This document shows positions 1-7,216 of a stretch of DNA of 42,020 nt, in pieces. Below the pieces are notes generated by a model. It was not told the DNA's origin, ran no database searches, and was given only the letters and a program-made list of their open reading frames with translations. Source of the stretch: a virus. Numbering within the stretch: the stretch's first letter is position 1; the number at the start of each line of letters is the position of its first letter. Where the stretch lies: positions 1 through 42,020 of the IMG/VR virus record IMGVR_UViG_3300012920_000091. One strand, written 5' to 3'. The translations under genes and the position numbers were made by a program.

Positions 1-2
1 TA

Positions 3-647
3 ACTCCTCATAAAAATAATTTATATTATTATAGAATAAATGTATGGGGTCCTGAACATTCAGAAGAAAAAAGACAAGTAGCTATCTCTTCGGTGTGTTC
101 AATGGATTATAGACAGTATAAAAATAACCCTGAAAAAATGTTGGAGCTTGAAGACATATATGATGAATGGATTAGTCCTGAAAATAAACAAAAGGGATAT
201 CCTAAAATAAAAGATATCACATTTAATAGTCAAACACTAGCTCCTTATTTATTAGTATATACTCATAATCCTTATTTTAGAACTTCTTCTCAAGAACAAT
301 CAAAATTTGCTAAATCTGGTAAAATGGATAGAATATTTTACAATAAGAAAACTAACAGTCCAGAAGATATAGAATGGGTAATACAGGCTTCTATGCATGG
401 GATTACAACAGCTTATCTTTGTGCAGAGTATAATCTAAACGCATCATTTTGTAGATGTTTTTTTAATAGTAGGTATTTACCTAATAATATTTTATTAAAA
501 CAAAATAATGCTAAAAGAAACATAGCATTTTTATTAGGAATTGGATATGTAAGTGAAGATGAAAAACTACAAGCTGAACAAAATAAACAAACATTGCATA
601 ATAATAAATATAAACCACTATATGAGGAAATTGTTAAATGGAAGTAA
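3..647 (+). CDS. Nitroreductase-like protein, 5' end outside the window
   Basis: The frame is open from base 3, so the real start lies upstream of the window; a GTG at 93 is only an internal codon. The fragment resembles the nitroreductase (FMN-dependent oxidoreductase) fold. It has a central strand APYLLVYT, a helix ASMHGITTAYLCAEYNLNAS like the family's second-domain helix that packs on the flavin, and a late LLGIGYVSEDEK segment like the family's L-G-Y-P end. The last 10 bases overlap the start of the SGNH hydrolase gene, so the two are probably co-translated. The family assignment rests on pattern resemblance and no catalytic residue can be named. It could also be an unrelated marine-phage protein. 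Confidence 0.45.
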   Translation, partial: TPHKNNLYYYRINVWGPEHSEEKRQVAISSVCSMDYRQYKNNPEKMLELEDIYDEWISPENKQKGYPKIKDITFNSQTLAPYLLVYTHNPYFRTSSQEQSKFAKSGKMDRIFYNKKTNSPEDIEWVIQASMHGITTAYLCAEYNLNASFCRCFFNSRYLPNNILLKQNNAKRNIAFLLGIGYVSEDEKLQAEQNKQTLHNNKYKPLYEEIVKWK

Positions 648-1546
648 AAGGTAATTTGTTAACATTAGGATGTAGTTGGACTGATCCTAACTTTCAATCA
701 CAGTTTATGGATATAGAATATTTTCCTAAGTGGCCAGATATAGTTAGTGATTATTTTAATTTAAATTTAATTAATTTAGGTTTGGGAGGAAGAGGTAATA
801 GTTATATATTAAATACCTTGACTGATGCATTATACGAAGAAAATCAAAATATATCAGCAGTAATGATTTTATGGTCAGGTCAAGACAGAATTAACGTGTT
901 TACAAATACAGGAGCTAGAACATGGAATTTGACTTCTGCATTAAGTTATCAAGATCAATTTGAATTAATTAAAAATAGTAAAAATTATAAACACATGAAA
1001 AGACATTACCATAATATTATAAACACTCAGTTTGATCATAGTGCAGATGCAAATTGGGAAATAATTAATACTGATGGAAAGTATGTACCTGAAGAATTTT
1101 TAAGAACAGTATATCAAGCTCAAAAAATATGTGATATTAATAATGTACCTATGATATGTATGTGTGGTTTTGCTCCTTTTGGAAAACATGTTTTTTCAAA
1201 AGCAAGATTAGAAAAAATAAATGAATCTAAATATTTAAATTTAGATGATTTAATACAATCGTATACTAATAAAGATATGGAGAAAAAATGGACAAAATAT
1301 TTACAAACTTTTCTTGAATGTAAATACTATGATTGGATAGAAGATAATGTTAATTTTTTAGGGTTTCCTATATACCCAGAACTTGGTGGATGGGATACTG
1401 ATACAGGAGTATTTAAAGATCGTCAGTTAAGAAGAGAAGGTAAAAGCCCTTATAGAGTATCTCCTGATGATGCTCATCCTAATGCAGAAGGACATAAAGT
1501 TATAGCTAATGAATTTATTAAAGCGTATAAAGAAATTTTATCTTAA
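638..1546 (+). CDS. SGNH/GDSL-type hydrolase
   Basis: 302 aa. The order of motifs fits the SGNH hydrolase superfamily: an N-terminal block LLTLGCSWTD with the nucleophile-type Ser near residue 13, a glycine-rich block NLGLGGRGNS with Gly and Asn near residues 47-53, and a C-terminal DDAHPNAEGHKVIA block giving the D-x-x-H dyad near residues 278-281. Such enzymes remove acetyl or other ester groups from sugars and lipids. The glycosyltransferase genes just downstream suggest a sugar deacetylase or acyl-ester hydrolase acting on a surface glycan, which is inference. There is no signal peptide, so it would act in the cytoplasm or as a virion component. The start overlaps the upstream stop by 10 bases. 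Confidence 0.8.
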   Translation: MEVKGNLLTLGCSWTDPNFQSQFMDIEYFPKWPDIVSDYFNLNLINLGLGGRGNSYILNTLTDALYEENQNISAVMILWSGQDRINVFTNTGARTWNLTSALSYQDQFELIKNSKNYKHMKRHYHNIINTQFDHSADANWEIINTDGKYVPEEFLRTVYQAQKICDINNVPMICMCGFAPFGKHVFSKARLEKINESKYLNLDDLIQSYTNKDMEKKWTKYLQTFLECKYYDWIEDNVNFLGFPIYPELGGWDTDTGVFKDRQLRREGKSPYRVSPDDAHPNAEGHKVIANEFIKAYKEILS

Positions 1547-1619
1547 ATTAAAATTAAAATTAGGTTGGTATAAAAAAAGTAAATCTACAGAAGATGTGTA
1601 CATTTATGAAGACGATTAA
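1509..1619 (+). CDS. Small Lys-rich protein with acidic tail (36 aa)
   Basis: A short frame starts with ATG inside the 3' end of the SGNH gene, in another frame, and ends in TAA at 1617-1619. It encodes a basic, Leu/Lys-alternating first half (LKRIKKFYLKLKLKLGWYKK) and an acidic Tyr-rich tail ending YIYEDD. It fills the space between the SGNH gene and the convergent glycosyltransferase gene, whose stop it overlaps by 4 bases. No good Shine-Dalgarno sequence is seen, although an AGAAGGA lies about 16 bases upstream. Its function is unknown. The polarised charge pattern and the filling of an otherwise empty junction argue for a real gene, but it could be chance in AT-rich DNA. Confidence 0.4.
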   Translation: MNLLKRIKKFYLKLKLKLGWYKKSKSTEDVYIYEDD

Positions 1620-2383
1620 ATCCACACATCATTAATCCAATCATCTTCTTGTGTATTATTTAAATGAATTAAATTATATGCATCAGAGAAATGTACCATT
1701 TTTATAGATTCAGCAAACTCTCCAGCTAAATAAAATGGATCTCTATTGTTAACATCAGTATGCCAGTTAGTTTGTAGCTTTGCCATAGTACCAGGTTCTA
1801 GAGCTTCAGATACATATTTTGCAAACCATTTCATAGGTAACCATTCTTTGTTAATAGTATGTTTATCAATAAAGTTTTGTTCACCATTAACAGGACCTAC
1901 AGCTTCTCCTATTCTTATAAAATAGTCTTGCCAATGTTCAGGATTTTTTATAAACTCTTCCCATAGATAATTAGTTTCTCCCATATAAAACATTTGAAAT
2001 CCACCGTTTAGCTTACACCAGTTTCTACGATTAGACCACCATCTTTCAAAGCATCCTAAATGATTAGATGGTAAATCATATTGTAAAATACAATCTATAT
2101 TGTTGAGTATAACCCAATCAATATCTAATATTAAACATTTTTGTCCAATAGGAATATTTGCAAAACCAGTCTTGTGAAAAATTAGTTTATGCCATTGAAG
2201 TTTAAATTTATTAGGATGTTCTATAGGTATTATACATATTTCTGGTAAAAGGTCAACAGGGTTTTCTGTATAACAATAAAATTTAAATTCAGCTGTTGTA
2301 TTTCTTTTTATACTATTGTATAATCTATTTACATACTCAGCTGAATACTTTGTATCTACTTTAAGTGTTAAGATATTGATCAT
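1616..2383 (-). CDS. GT-A type glycosyltransferase
   Basis: 255 aa from the ATG at 2383. A longer frame exists upstream, but this start is chosen because the N-terminus (MINILTLKVDTKYSAEYVNR) matches that of the transferase at 3783-4445 residue for residue in many places. The strand CLILDIDWVILN near residues 90-101 carries a DxD motif, the nucleotide-sugar/metal site of GT-A enzymes. NGGFQMFYMG further on resembles the acceptor-side NGGxxxF segment of the family. The start overlaps the PP-loop gene's end by 23 bases, so translation is probably coupled. The substrate is unknown. It belongs to a local group that includes a methyltransferase-like protein and the PP-loop protein. Confidence 0.75.
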   Translation of the reverse strand: MINILTLKVDTKYSAEYVNRLYNSIKRNTTAEFKFYCYTENPVDLLPEICIIPIEHPNKFKLQWHKLIFHKTGFANIPIGQKCLILDIDWVILNNIDCILQYDLPSNHLGCFERWWSNRRNWCKLNGGFQMFYMGETNYLWEEFIKNPEHWQDYFIRIGEAVGPVNGEQNFIDKHTINKEWLPMKWFAKYVSEALEPGTMAKLQTNWHTDVNNRDPFYLAGEFAESIKMVHFSDAYNLIHLNNTQEDDWINDVWI

Positions 2384-3221
2384 AATCAGGCGTTCCAAAA
2401 TCACAACATTTAAAAGCCCATTTCTTTTCATGACACCAATAGCAATCATTACATGGCTCTGTCCAAAAATTTGTATTAATTGGAGTCTTTGAAATACAGC
2501 TGGCTGTTAAGGGAAAAATAGTATCTCTTAAAAATGGTGTGTAAGCATATAATTCAGCTATGAATTTTTTATCTAATCTATCCCAAGGCACTTGTCTATA
2601 AAAAATTAAATTAGAATCATGTTCATCTAATTTGTAAAATTTATTTGTTAATGGATAAGTAGATCTATGTTTCCCTCCTTTAATATAATAAACCCATTCA
2701 TGAGTTGGAGGTTTATCATAATCCTCTTCTCTTATTTTTTCACCCGTTCCATAAAAATTAAATTTTTTTTGTTCTGATATTGGAGGATTAGCAGTTCTTC
2801 CATATGTTATAGTTTTTATATCATGTTTTTCTCTAAATGCTCGTTCAATAGGTTTAAATAATTCTGTTTTATCATGATATAATATTTTACCATTTTTCCA
2901 ATATGATTTTGTATATTTAAATGTTTCTTGACTCATTTTTATTTTAGGAAATTGTTCTTCAATAGCTAAGTATATTTCATTAGCATGCCAAACAGTACCA
3001 GGAGCTTCAGTATCCCATCCAGTTATAATAAATATTTCATTGTCTGTTTTTCCAGTTTCAGTTAAATATTTACATAAAAAATATAAAGCAGCTCCTGAAT
3101 CTGTACCACCTGATAAGTTAAACTGATGTCTTTTAAACTCTCCTGGTGTGTGTATAAATGTTCTTCCATCAGTCTTGCTCGATTTAAATTCTAAAATATC
3201 ATCGTTTAAATATGTTTGCAT
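2361..3221 (-). CDS. PP-loop ATPase, QueC-like (possible 7-cyano-7-deazaguanine synthase relative)
   Basis: 286 aa. Residues 37-42 are the PP-loop SGGTDS, preceded by a hydrophobic strand, which is the pyrophosphate-binding signature of N-type ATP pyrophosphatases. Near the C-terminus four cysteines, about 242, 257, 260 and 263 (ASC...PCNDCYWC), form a C-x14-C-x2-C-x2-C set like the zinc site of QueC, followed by a basic/aromatic stretch. QueC makes preQ0 from carboxy-deazaguanine, and phages use this pathway to modify their DNA. No queD, queE, folE or DNA-transglycosylase neighbour is visible; the flanks are glycosyltransferase and methyltransferase-like genes. Another ATP-dependent amide or thio-forming role on a sugar is therefore possible. 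It overlaps the upstream gene by 1 base (TAATG) and the downstream gene by 23. Confidence 0.7.
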   Translation of the reverse strand: MQTYLNDDILEFKSSKTDGRTFIHTPGEFKRHQFNLSGGTDSGAALYFLCKYLTETGKTDNEIFIITGWDTEAPGTVWHANEIYLAIEEQFPKIKMSQETFKYTKSYWKNGKILYHDKTELFKPIERAFREKHDIKTITYGRTANPPISEQKKFNFYGTGEKIREEDYDKPPTHEWVYYIKGGKHRSTYPLTNKFYKLDEHDSNLIFYRQVPWDRLDKKFIAELYAYTPFLRDTIFPLTASCISKTPINTNFWTEPCNDCYWCHEKKWAFKCCDFGTPDYDQYLNT

Positions 3222-3784
3222 TATACTTTTCCTATTACCATATATCTAGTATATTTTTCAAACTGTAATTGACCACTATAATATTCTTCAATTACATTAT
3301 ATTGATCAGCTAATTCTTCACAACTATCAACACAATTTATATGATCTTGTATTTCTCTATAATTGTTACTTTGAAGAACTACAATAGAACCTTTACGAAT
3401 ATTTAAAGGTTTCATGTGCTCACATGAAGTATTAATGGTTATGTACTTATGTTCAATAGAAGTGCTATCAATAAAACTTATCTTGATTAATTCGTCATCA
3501 TGAAAGTATATGTTTTTAGCAATCTTTAAAACTTCCTCATCAATATCTTCTAAACGTATTTCACAACTATATATTTTTCGAAGTAATGGTACAAGAATAT
3601 TACCATACCACGATCCTGCAATATATATTCTTCTAGGTTGAGCTATGTTTAAGTCCACAAGTTTATTATATAACCATTGTTTACAAGCTACTTGCTTACT
3701 ATCATATGATTGAACAATATCAAGAGCTCTGTGTGGAAACTTTTTTATAGCTCTTTGGGTTTTTTCATCTATATATAATTCCAT
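3221..3784 (-). CDS. Class I methyltransferase-like protein
   Basis: 187 aa from the ATG at 3784. An upstream extension exists in frame but is antisense to the start of the divergent glycosyltransferase and was not used. The segment RRIYIAGSWYGNILVPLL near residues 52-69 looks like a Rossmann motif I with glycines in place, and RLEDIDEEVLKIAKN about 20 residues later resembles motif II with its acidic residue. This is the general pattern of a class I SAM-binding fold. The substrate is unknown. Its ATG overlaps that of the divergent gene by two bases (CATG at 3782-3785), so any promoter or ribosome site lies inside the neighbour's coding sequence. Confidence 0.55.
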   Translation of the reverse strand: MELYIDEKTQRAIKKFPHRALDIVQSYDSKQVACKQWLYNKLVDLNIAQPRRIYIAGSWYGNILVPLLRKIYSCEIRLEDIDEEVLKIAKNIYFHDDELIKISFIDSTSIEHKYITINTSCEHMKPLNIRKGSIVVLQSNNYREIQDHINCVDSCEELADQYNVIEEYYSGQLQFEKYTRYMVIGKV

Positions 3785-4445
3785 GATCAATGTACTTTGT
3801 GTTAAATGGGGAACCAAATATTCTGCAGAAGATGTGAATCGACTAAAGAACATGGTTTTAAAATATTTATATGAGCCATTTTCCTTCTATTGTCATACAG
3901 AAGATTCTACTAATGTAAATGCTAATATTATTCCTATACAAGAAGACTTAGAAACATATTGGAATAAATTAACTATGTTTAAACCTGGATTTATATCCAG
4001 TGGAGATATTAATTTATACTTTGATTTAGATATAGTAATACAAAATGATATAACACCACTTTTAAAATATTTACAAGATGACTTAACAATGGTAAGAGCA
4101 TATTGGAAGGGTGATACTATTACTGATGGTAGTTCACATAAGTTTAAAGAAAGATGGGATATGTATGCTAACTCTAGCGTACTACTGTGGAAAAATGGAA
4201 CTTTAAATAACATATGGAATCATTTTGATACAGATCCTGATTATTTTATGGTTAAGTATAAAGGAATAGATAGATTTTTATTTCACGAAAAATTTAAGTT
4301 AAATTGGTTTCCAGAAGGTATAATATATTCCAAGATGTATGAAGAATATGATCCAGCAAAAATGATTTATTTGTTTAATGGTCTTGAATATCATCACACA
4401 TCATTTGCCACATTTCTTGATGAGGAATTACGTATCCAAGAGTAA
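3783..4445 (+). CDS. GT-A type glycosyltransferase, paralogue on the opposite strand
   Basis: 220 aa. The N-terminus MINVLCVKWGTKYSAEDVNR closely matches the minus-strand transferase starting at 2383, which supports this start codon. The strand NLYFDLDIVIQND carries the DxD motif near residue 82. SSVLLWKNG and a late HHTSF segment fit the general layout of small phage GT-A enzymes. It is the only plus-strand gene between 1620 and 22700. It diverges head-to-head from the methyltransferase-like gene, and its 3' end overlaps the convergent oxygenase-like gene by 71 bases. It may be an inverted duplicate or may have been inserted into a minus-strand operon. Confidence 0.75.
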   Translation: MINVLCVKWGTKYSAEDVNRLKNMVLKYLYEPFSFYCHTEDSTNVNANIIPIQEDLETYWNKLTMFKPGFISSGDINLYFDLDIVIQNDITPLLKYLQDDLTMVRAYWKGDTITDGSSHKFKERWDMYANSSVLLWKNGTLNNIWNHFDTDPDYFMVKYKGIDRFLFHEKFKLNWFPEGIIYSKMYEEYDPAKMIYLFNGLEYHHTSFATFLDEELRIQE

Positions 4446-4995
4446 ATCTATCTTCATATGCTCTAGCACAATGCCAATATATTTTATCTGGTTCATCATT
4501 AGATCCATAATATCCTACTTTAGCTGTCCACCCAGGTTCATCATGCATTGTAATTGTATCATTAGTTAAAGGATCCTTATATCTAAAAAAACCGTTGCCA
4601 TTTTGAGTATAAGATAGTAGTATATTATATCCAGGGACATTATGATTATTATGCCAATGCATAAATCCACCTTTTGGATAAAACATTTTAACAGCTGAGT
4701 TTGGAGTAGATAATATTGGCTTAAGAGCTTTATCTATTTCTATTCTTTTTTCTATAACTAATCTATGTACATTAGAACTATCATTGATATCTAAACCATA
4801 AGAAAAAGTAGCTCCAAATCCATCATGAGTTTCTTTATCTATACTGTTAAAATATTTTTGACTAGTATAATATTCATCCACATCTGGTTCACCTCTCATG
4901 TTAACATGATTAATTAGATCAAAATTATTAAACCAATCTGATATATCATTTAATACGTTAGTAAGTTCTTGATTGTTAATTTCTATTTGTTTCAT
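4375..4995 (-). CDS. Possible 2OG-Fe(II) oxygenase-like protein
   Basis: 206 aa. The C-terminal half looks like a double-stranded beta-helix. AVKMFYPKGGFMHWHNNHN (residues about 101-119) has His113 and His115 in the place of the HxD motif, and IYWHCARAYEDRFTLGYVI has a distal His near 175 with Arg183 eight residues later, where family members bind 2-oxoglutarate. The acidic residue of a canonical HxD/E is replaced by His or Asn, so iron binding is uncertain. Such enzymes are frequent in marine T4-like phages. It is coupled to the preceding glycosyltransferase through an ATGA overlap, which suggests a glycan-related or peptide-hydroxylating role. Its last 71 bases overlap the convergent plus-strand gene. 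Confidence 0.5.
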   Translation of the reverse strand: MKQIEINNQELTNVLNDISDWFNNFDLINHVNMRGEPDVDEYYTSQKYFNSIDKETHDGFGATFSYGLDINDSSNVHRLVIEKRIEIDKALKPILSTPNSAVKMFYPKGGFMHWHNNHNVPGYNILLSYTQNGNGFFRYKDPLTNDTITMHDEPGWTAKVGYYGSNDEPDKIYWHCARAYEDRFTLGYVIPHQEMWQMMCDDIQDH

Positions 4996-5693
4996 TTTAT
5001 CTGATTTCTTGGTACAGGCCTATGACTTATTACTACTGGTGTTCCTTGTAATTCTTCTTTTTTATATACATAAACATAATTCCAACGTGCATCTGGATCT
5101 GGAAAGAAAGCTCTTTTAATTTTAAATTTTGTTTTATTTTGTAACCACCAGTATGCAAACATATCCCAAGGTTTTAAGTATGAGGGATAAAGTTTTGGAT
5201 CATAGTCCTCCCAGTTTGTTGTTTGTTTATTATATTGATTCCACCACTCTCTCATAAAACGTAGTGTGGATTTCTTTTTATTATACACGAATAATCCACA
5301 ATGGTCAACAAGTTCTCCATCAGGAAATTTAGGATCTATTGAAGCTGCATATGGTCTAGTTTTAGTTAAAGATATATCAGCATCAGGATCATGTTGATCA
5401 AAAATATATTTTATATCTTCATGATGAACTTCAGTATCACAATCAATATAACAAGTTAAATCATATGGGGTTTTGTCTAATGCCCATAATTTAGCTCTTA
5501 TGTGAAAGGGAACATCTCTTGTAATAATTTGATCAAATAATAAATAATCAGATTGAACAACCCATTTAGGATGAGTAAATAATGTAATATTTGCTTCAGG
5601 CCAATGATCTTTTAAACTTGATGCAGAATATCTTGCTGCTGTTATAAAGATTGAAGATAATGAAGCTACATATACAAAACCTTTAGAATTCAT
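4992..5693 (-). CDS. GT-A type glycosyltransferase
   Basis: 233 aa. DLTCYIDCDTEVHHEDI near residues 78-94 holds the DxD motif (Asp-Cys-Asp) at the end of a hydrophobic strand, typical of nucleotide-sugar transferases of the GT-A fold. DHCGLFVYNKKKSTLRFM resembles the second, acceptor-side element. The C-terminal half is rich in Trp and Tyr. It overlaps the upstream 139-aa gene by 11 bases and the downstream oxygenase-like gene by ATGA. Thus the fibre-like genes at 6117-13303 run straight into the glycan genes on the same strand. Donor and acceptor are unknown. Confidence 0.75.
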   Translation of the reverse strand: MNSKGFVYVASLSSIFITAARYSASSLKDHWPEANITLFTHPKWVVQSDYLLFDQIITRDVPFHIRAKLWALDKTPYDLTCYIDCDTEVHHEDIKYIFDQHDPDADISLTKTRPYAASIDPKFPDGELVDHCGLFVYNKKKSTLRFMREWWNQYNKQTTNWEDYDPKLYPSYLKPWDMFAYWWLQNKTKFKIKRAFFPDPDARWNYVYVYKKEELQGTPVVISHRPVPRNQIK

Positions 5694-6102
5694 TCTCCAT
5701 CTCTTTCATAACTAATATTGTAGCAAAAATATTTGCTTCACTTATACTTTTAGATTTTCTAATCAATGATTTTAATTTTCTTTTCTTAGAATTTTTTATT
5801 GCTTCAATTTCAAATATTTCCATTTTAGCTGTAAACAAATCGTCTCCTTTTTTGCGTTCGTTTTCAGCTTCTAAATTAGCTCTACGTTGAGCTGCAACTT
5901 CTTTCAGTTCATCAGTATATTTTGCTGTCTCTGCATCAATATCTTCTAATGTATATTGTTTCATTAACAATTTCCAATCAGGATTATTATTAGTATTAGT
6001 TATTGTAGCAGTAACAGTTTCACCGTTTTCATAATTAAACTGACAAACTACTTGAGACTTTTGATCATTTGTCCAATAAGGATATTGAATTGTTTTTTTC
6101 AT
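5683..6102 (-). CDS. Hypothetical protein after the fibre-like gene
   Basis: 139 aa, not recognised. The first 50 residues are beta-prone and polar (IQYPYWTNDQ, ETVTATITNTNNN). The middle and end form a long charged helix (about residues 55-139) with many Lys, Glu and Arg and a run KNSKKRKLKSLIRKSKS. It sits directly after the gene for a repeat-rich, fibre-like virion protein, a place where phages often carry a fibre-assembly chaperone. That role is inferred from position only. A ribosome site AGAGGT precedes the ATG at 6102. Confidence 0.65.
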   Translation of the reverse strand: MKKTIQYPYWTNDQKSQVVCQFNYENGETVTATITNTNNNPDWKLLMKQYTLEDIDAETAKYTDELKEVAAQRRANLEAENERKKGDDLFTAKMEIFEIEAIKNSKKRKLKSLIRKSKSISEANIFATILVMKEMENEF

Positions 6103-6116
6103 AAATTACCTCTGTA

Positions 6117-7199
6117 TTATGCTGTTCTTTTCCATAATGTTAATGTTGATACATTTTCTGAAGTAGTTTGTATTGTGTCACCTGAAAAATTTCCAGTAAA
6201 AGTACTTGAAAAAGTATTTGAAAAAGTGTTTGAAAATGTATTTGAAAAGAATCCTGTAAAGTATCCTGTAAAATAATTAGTGTAATACCCTGTAAAGTTT
6301 CCTAAAAATGCTCCAGAGAATGCTGCGTATCTTGAATACGTACCAGCAAAATCTTGAGCAAAATTTTGAGCAAAAGTATTACTAAAAGTGTTAGAGAAGA
6401 ATCCTGTAAATGTATTTGAAAATGTTCCAGTAAATGTACTAGTATAATTTACAGCAGCAACTTGTCTTCTTGTATCTGTAAATCCAGATCCAGCTGCTAC
6501 ATATGTTCCTCCACCAGGAGCTGATGTAGCTAATTGATACGTACCAATTCCTGTAGCCACAATTCTGTTTCTAAGTCTAGCTGCTAAATTATTAATTTCA
6601 GCATCAGTCATTTCCTGAAAATCATTAGTACCATCTTTTTTAATAGGCCTTCGTACAGTAGGAGCTGTATCATTTGTTTTCTTCCATATCTTAGTTGTAT
6701 TAGTGTCTACTGCACTTGCTCCAGATGTTTTCTTTATAGTATTAGTTATAGCAGCTACTTCTGTCCAAGTACCACTTGCAGGAGCAGATGGTTGCATAAC
6801 ATAACTACCTATTCCTCCACCAGCTAAATTTGTTAAAGCTCTATCAATAATAGTATTGTTTAAATTATTATCATTTTGCTCTGCTATAGCATTACTTGTA
6901 AATTCAATAGGTCTATCAAAAGATTCACTAAAAGTTGTTCTATCTTGATAGAATACAAAATTATTAGATGTTATAGCTCCAGTTGCAGGATGAGTTCCTA
7001 CTACTTCATTTCTAACTGTATCTGTAAAAGTACCTAGATTAGTAAGATTTGTAGTGTCAGCTGGATTAACTTGAATGGATCCTGTTCCAGTAGTAGTAGA
7101 TGCAAATGTAGTTAATACTCTATAGACTGCATAGTCTAGTTCAGCATCAGACATTTCTCTTAGTACATTTGCACTTTCTAATCTTAAAGGATTTGCCAT
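6117..7199 (-). CDS. Fibre/adhesin-like virion protein with tetrapeptide repeats
   Basis: 360 aa in two parts. The N-terminal part contains related copies of a small module: REMSDAELDYAVYRVL near residue 14 and QEMTDAEINNLAARLRN near 195, each followed by a GTGSIQ/GIGTYQL strand and a TFTDTVR/GFTDTRR end, with a diverged copy between them. Residues 252-341 are 22 tetrapeptides of the form [FY]-[ST]-[GN]-x (FTGT, FSNT, FTGY and so on), broken once by AA at 292-293. The final STLTLWKRTA resembles TTKIWKKTND in the middle of the protein. Repeats of this kind suggest a rigid solenoid or trimeric fibre. It lies last but one in the late block. A virion role is likely, but the receptor function is inferred. 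Confidence 0.7.
   Translation of the reverse strand: MANPLRLESANVLREMSDAELDYAVYRVLTTFASTTTGTGSIQVNPADTTNLTNLGTFTDTVRNEVVGTHPATGAITSNNFVFYQDRTTFSESFDRPIEFTSNAIAEQNDNNLNNTIIDRALTNLAGGGIGSYVMQPSAPASGTWTEVAAITNTIKKTSGASAVDTNTTKIWKKTNDTAPTVRRPIKKDGTNDFQEMTDAEINNLAARLRNRIVATGIGTYQLATSAPGGGTYVAAGSGFTDTRRQVAAVNYTSTFTGTFSNTFTGFFSNTFSNTFAQNFAQDFAGTYSRYAAFSGAFLGNFTGYYTNYFTGYFTGFFSNTFSNTFSNTFSSTFTGNFSGDTIQTTSENVSTLTLWKRTA
6177..6446 (-). repeat. 12-bp coding repeats for 22 aromatic tetrapeptides
   Basis: This segment encodes residues 252-341 of the fibre-like protein: ten tetrads (YTST to YSRY), then AA, then twelve tetrads (FSGA to FSGD). Each tetrad begins with Phe or Tyr and usually has Ser/Thr then Gly/Asn. 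At DNA level near-identical 12-base units recur, for example around AATGTATTTGAA on the plus strand, so unequal recombination could change the number of units. Confidence 0.85.
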
Positions 7200-7216
7200 A
7201 CTATACTAATCCTTTG

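Noticed and set aside
1547-1615. Terminator between the convergent SGNH and transferase genes
   Set aside because: No stem-loop with a T-run is visible; the space is used by the small ORF.
3893-4213. 106-codon frame on the minus strand
   Set aside because: It is antisense to the transferase at 3783-4445, whose start and DxD motif are well supported.
6052-6276. Repeat-like plus-strand frame (VFEKVFEKVFENVFEK pattern)
   Set aside because: It is only the reverse reading of the tetrapeptide repeat region of the fibre-like gene.
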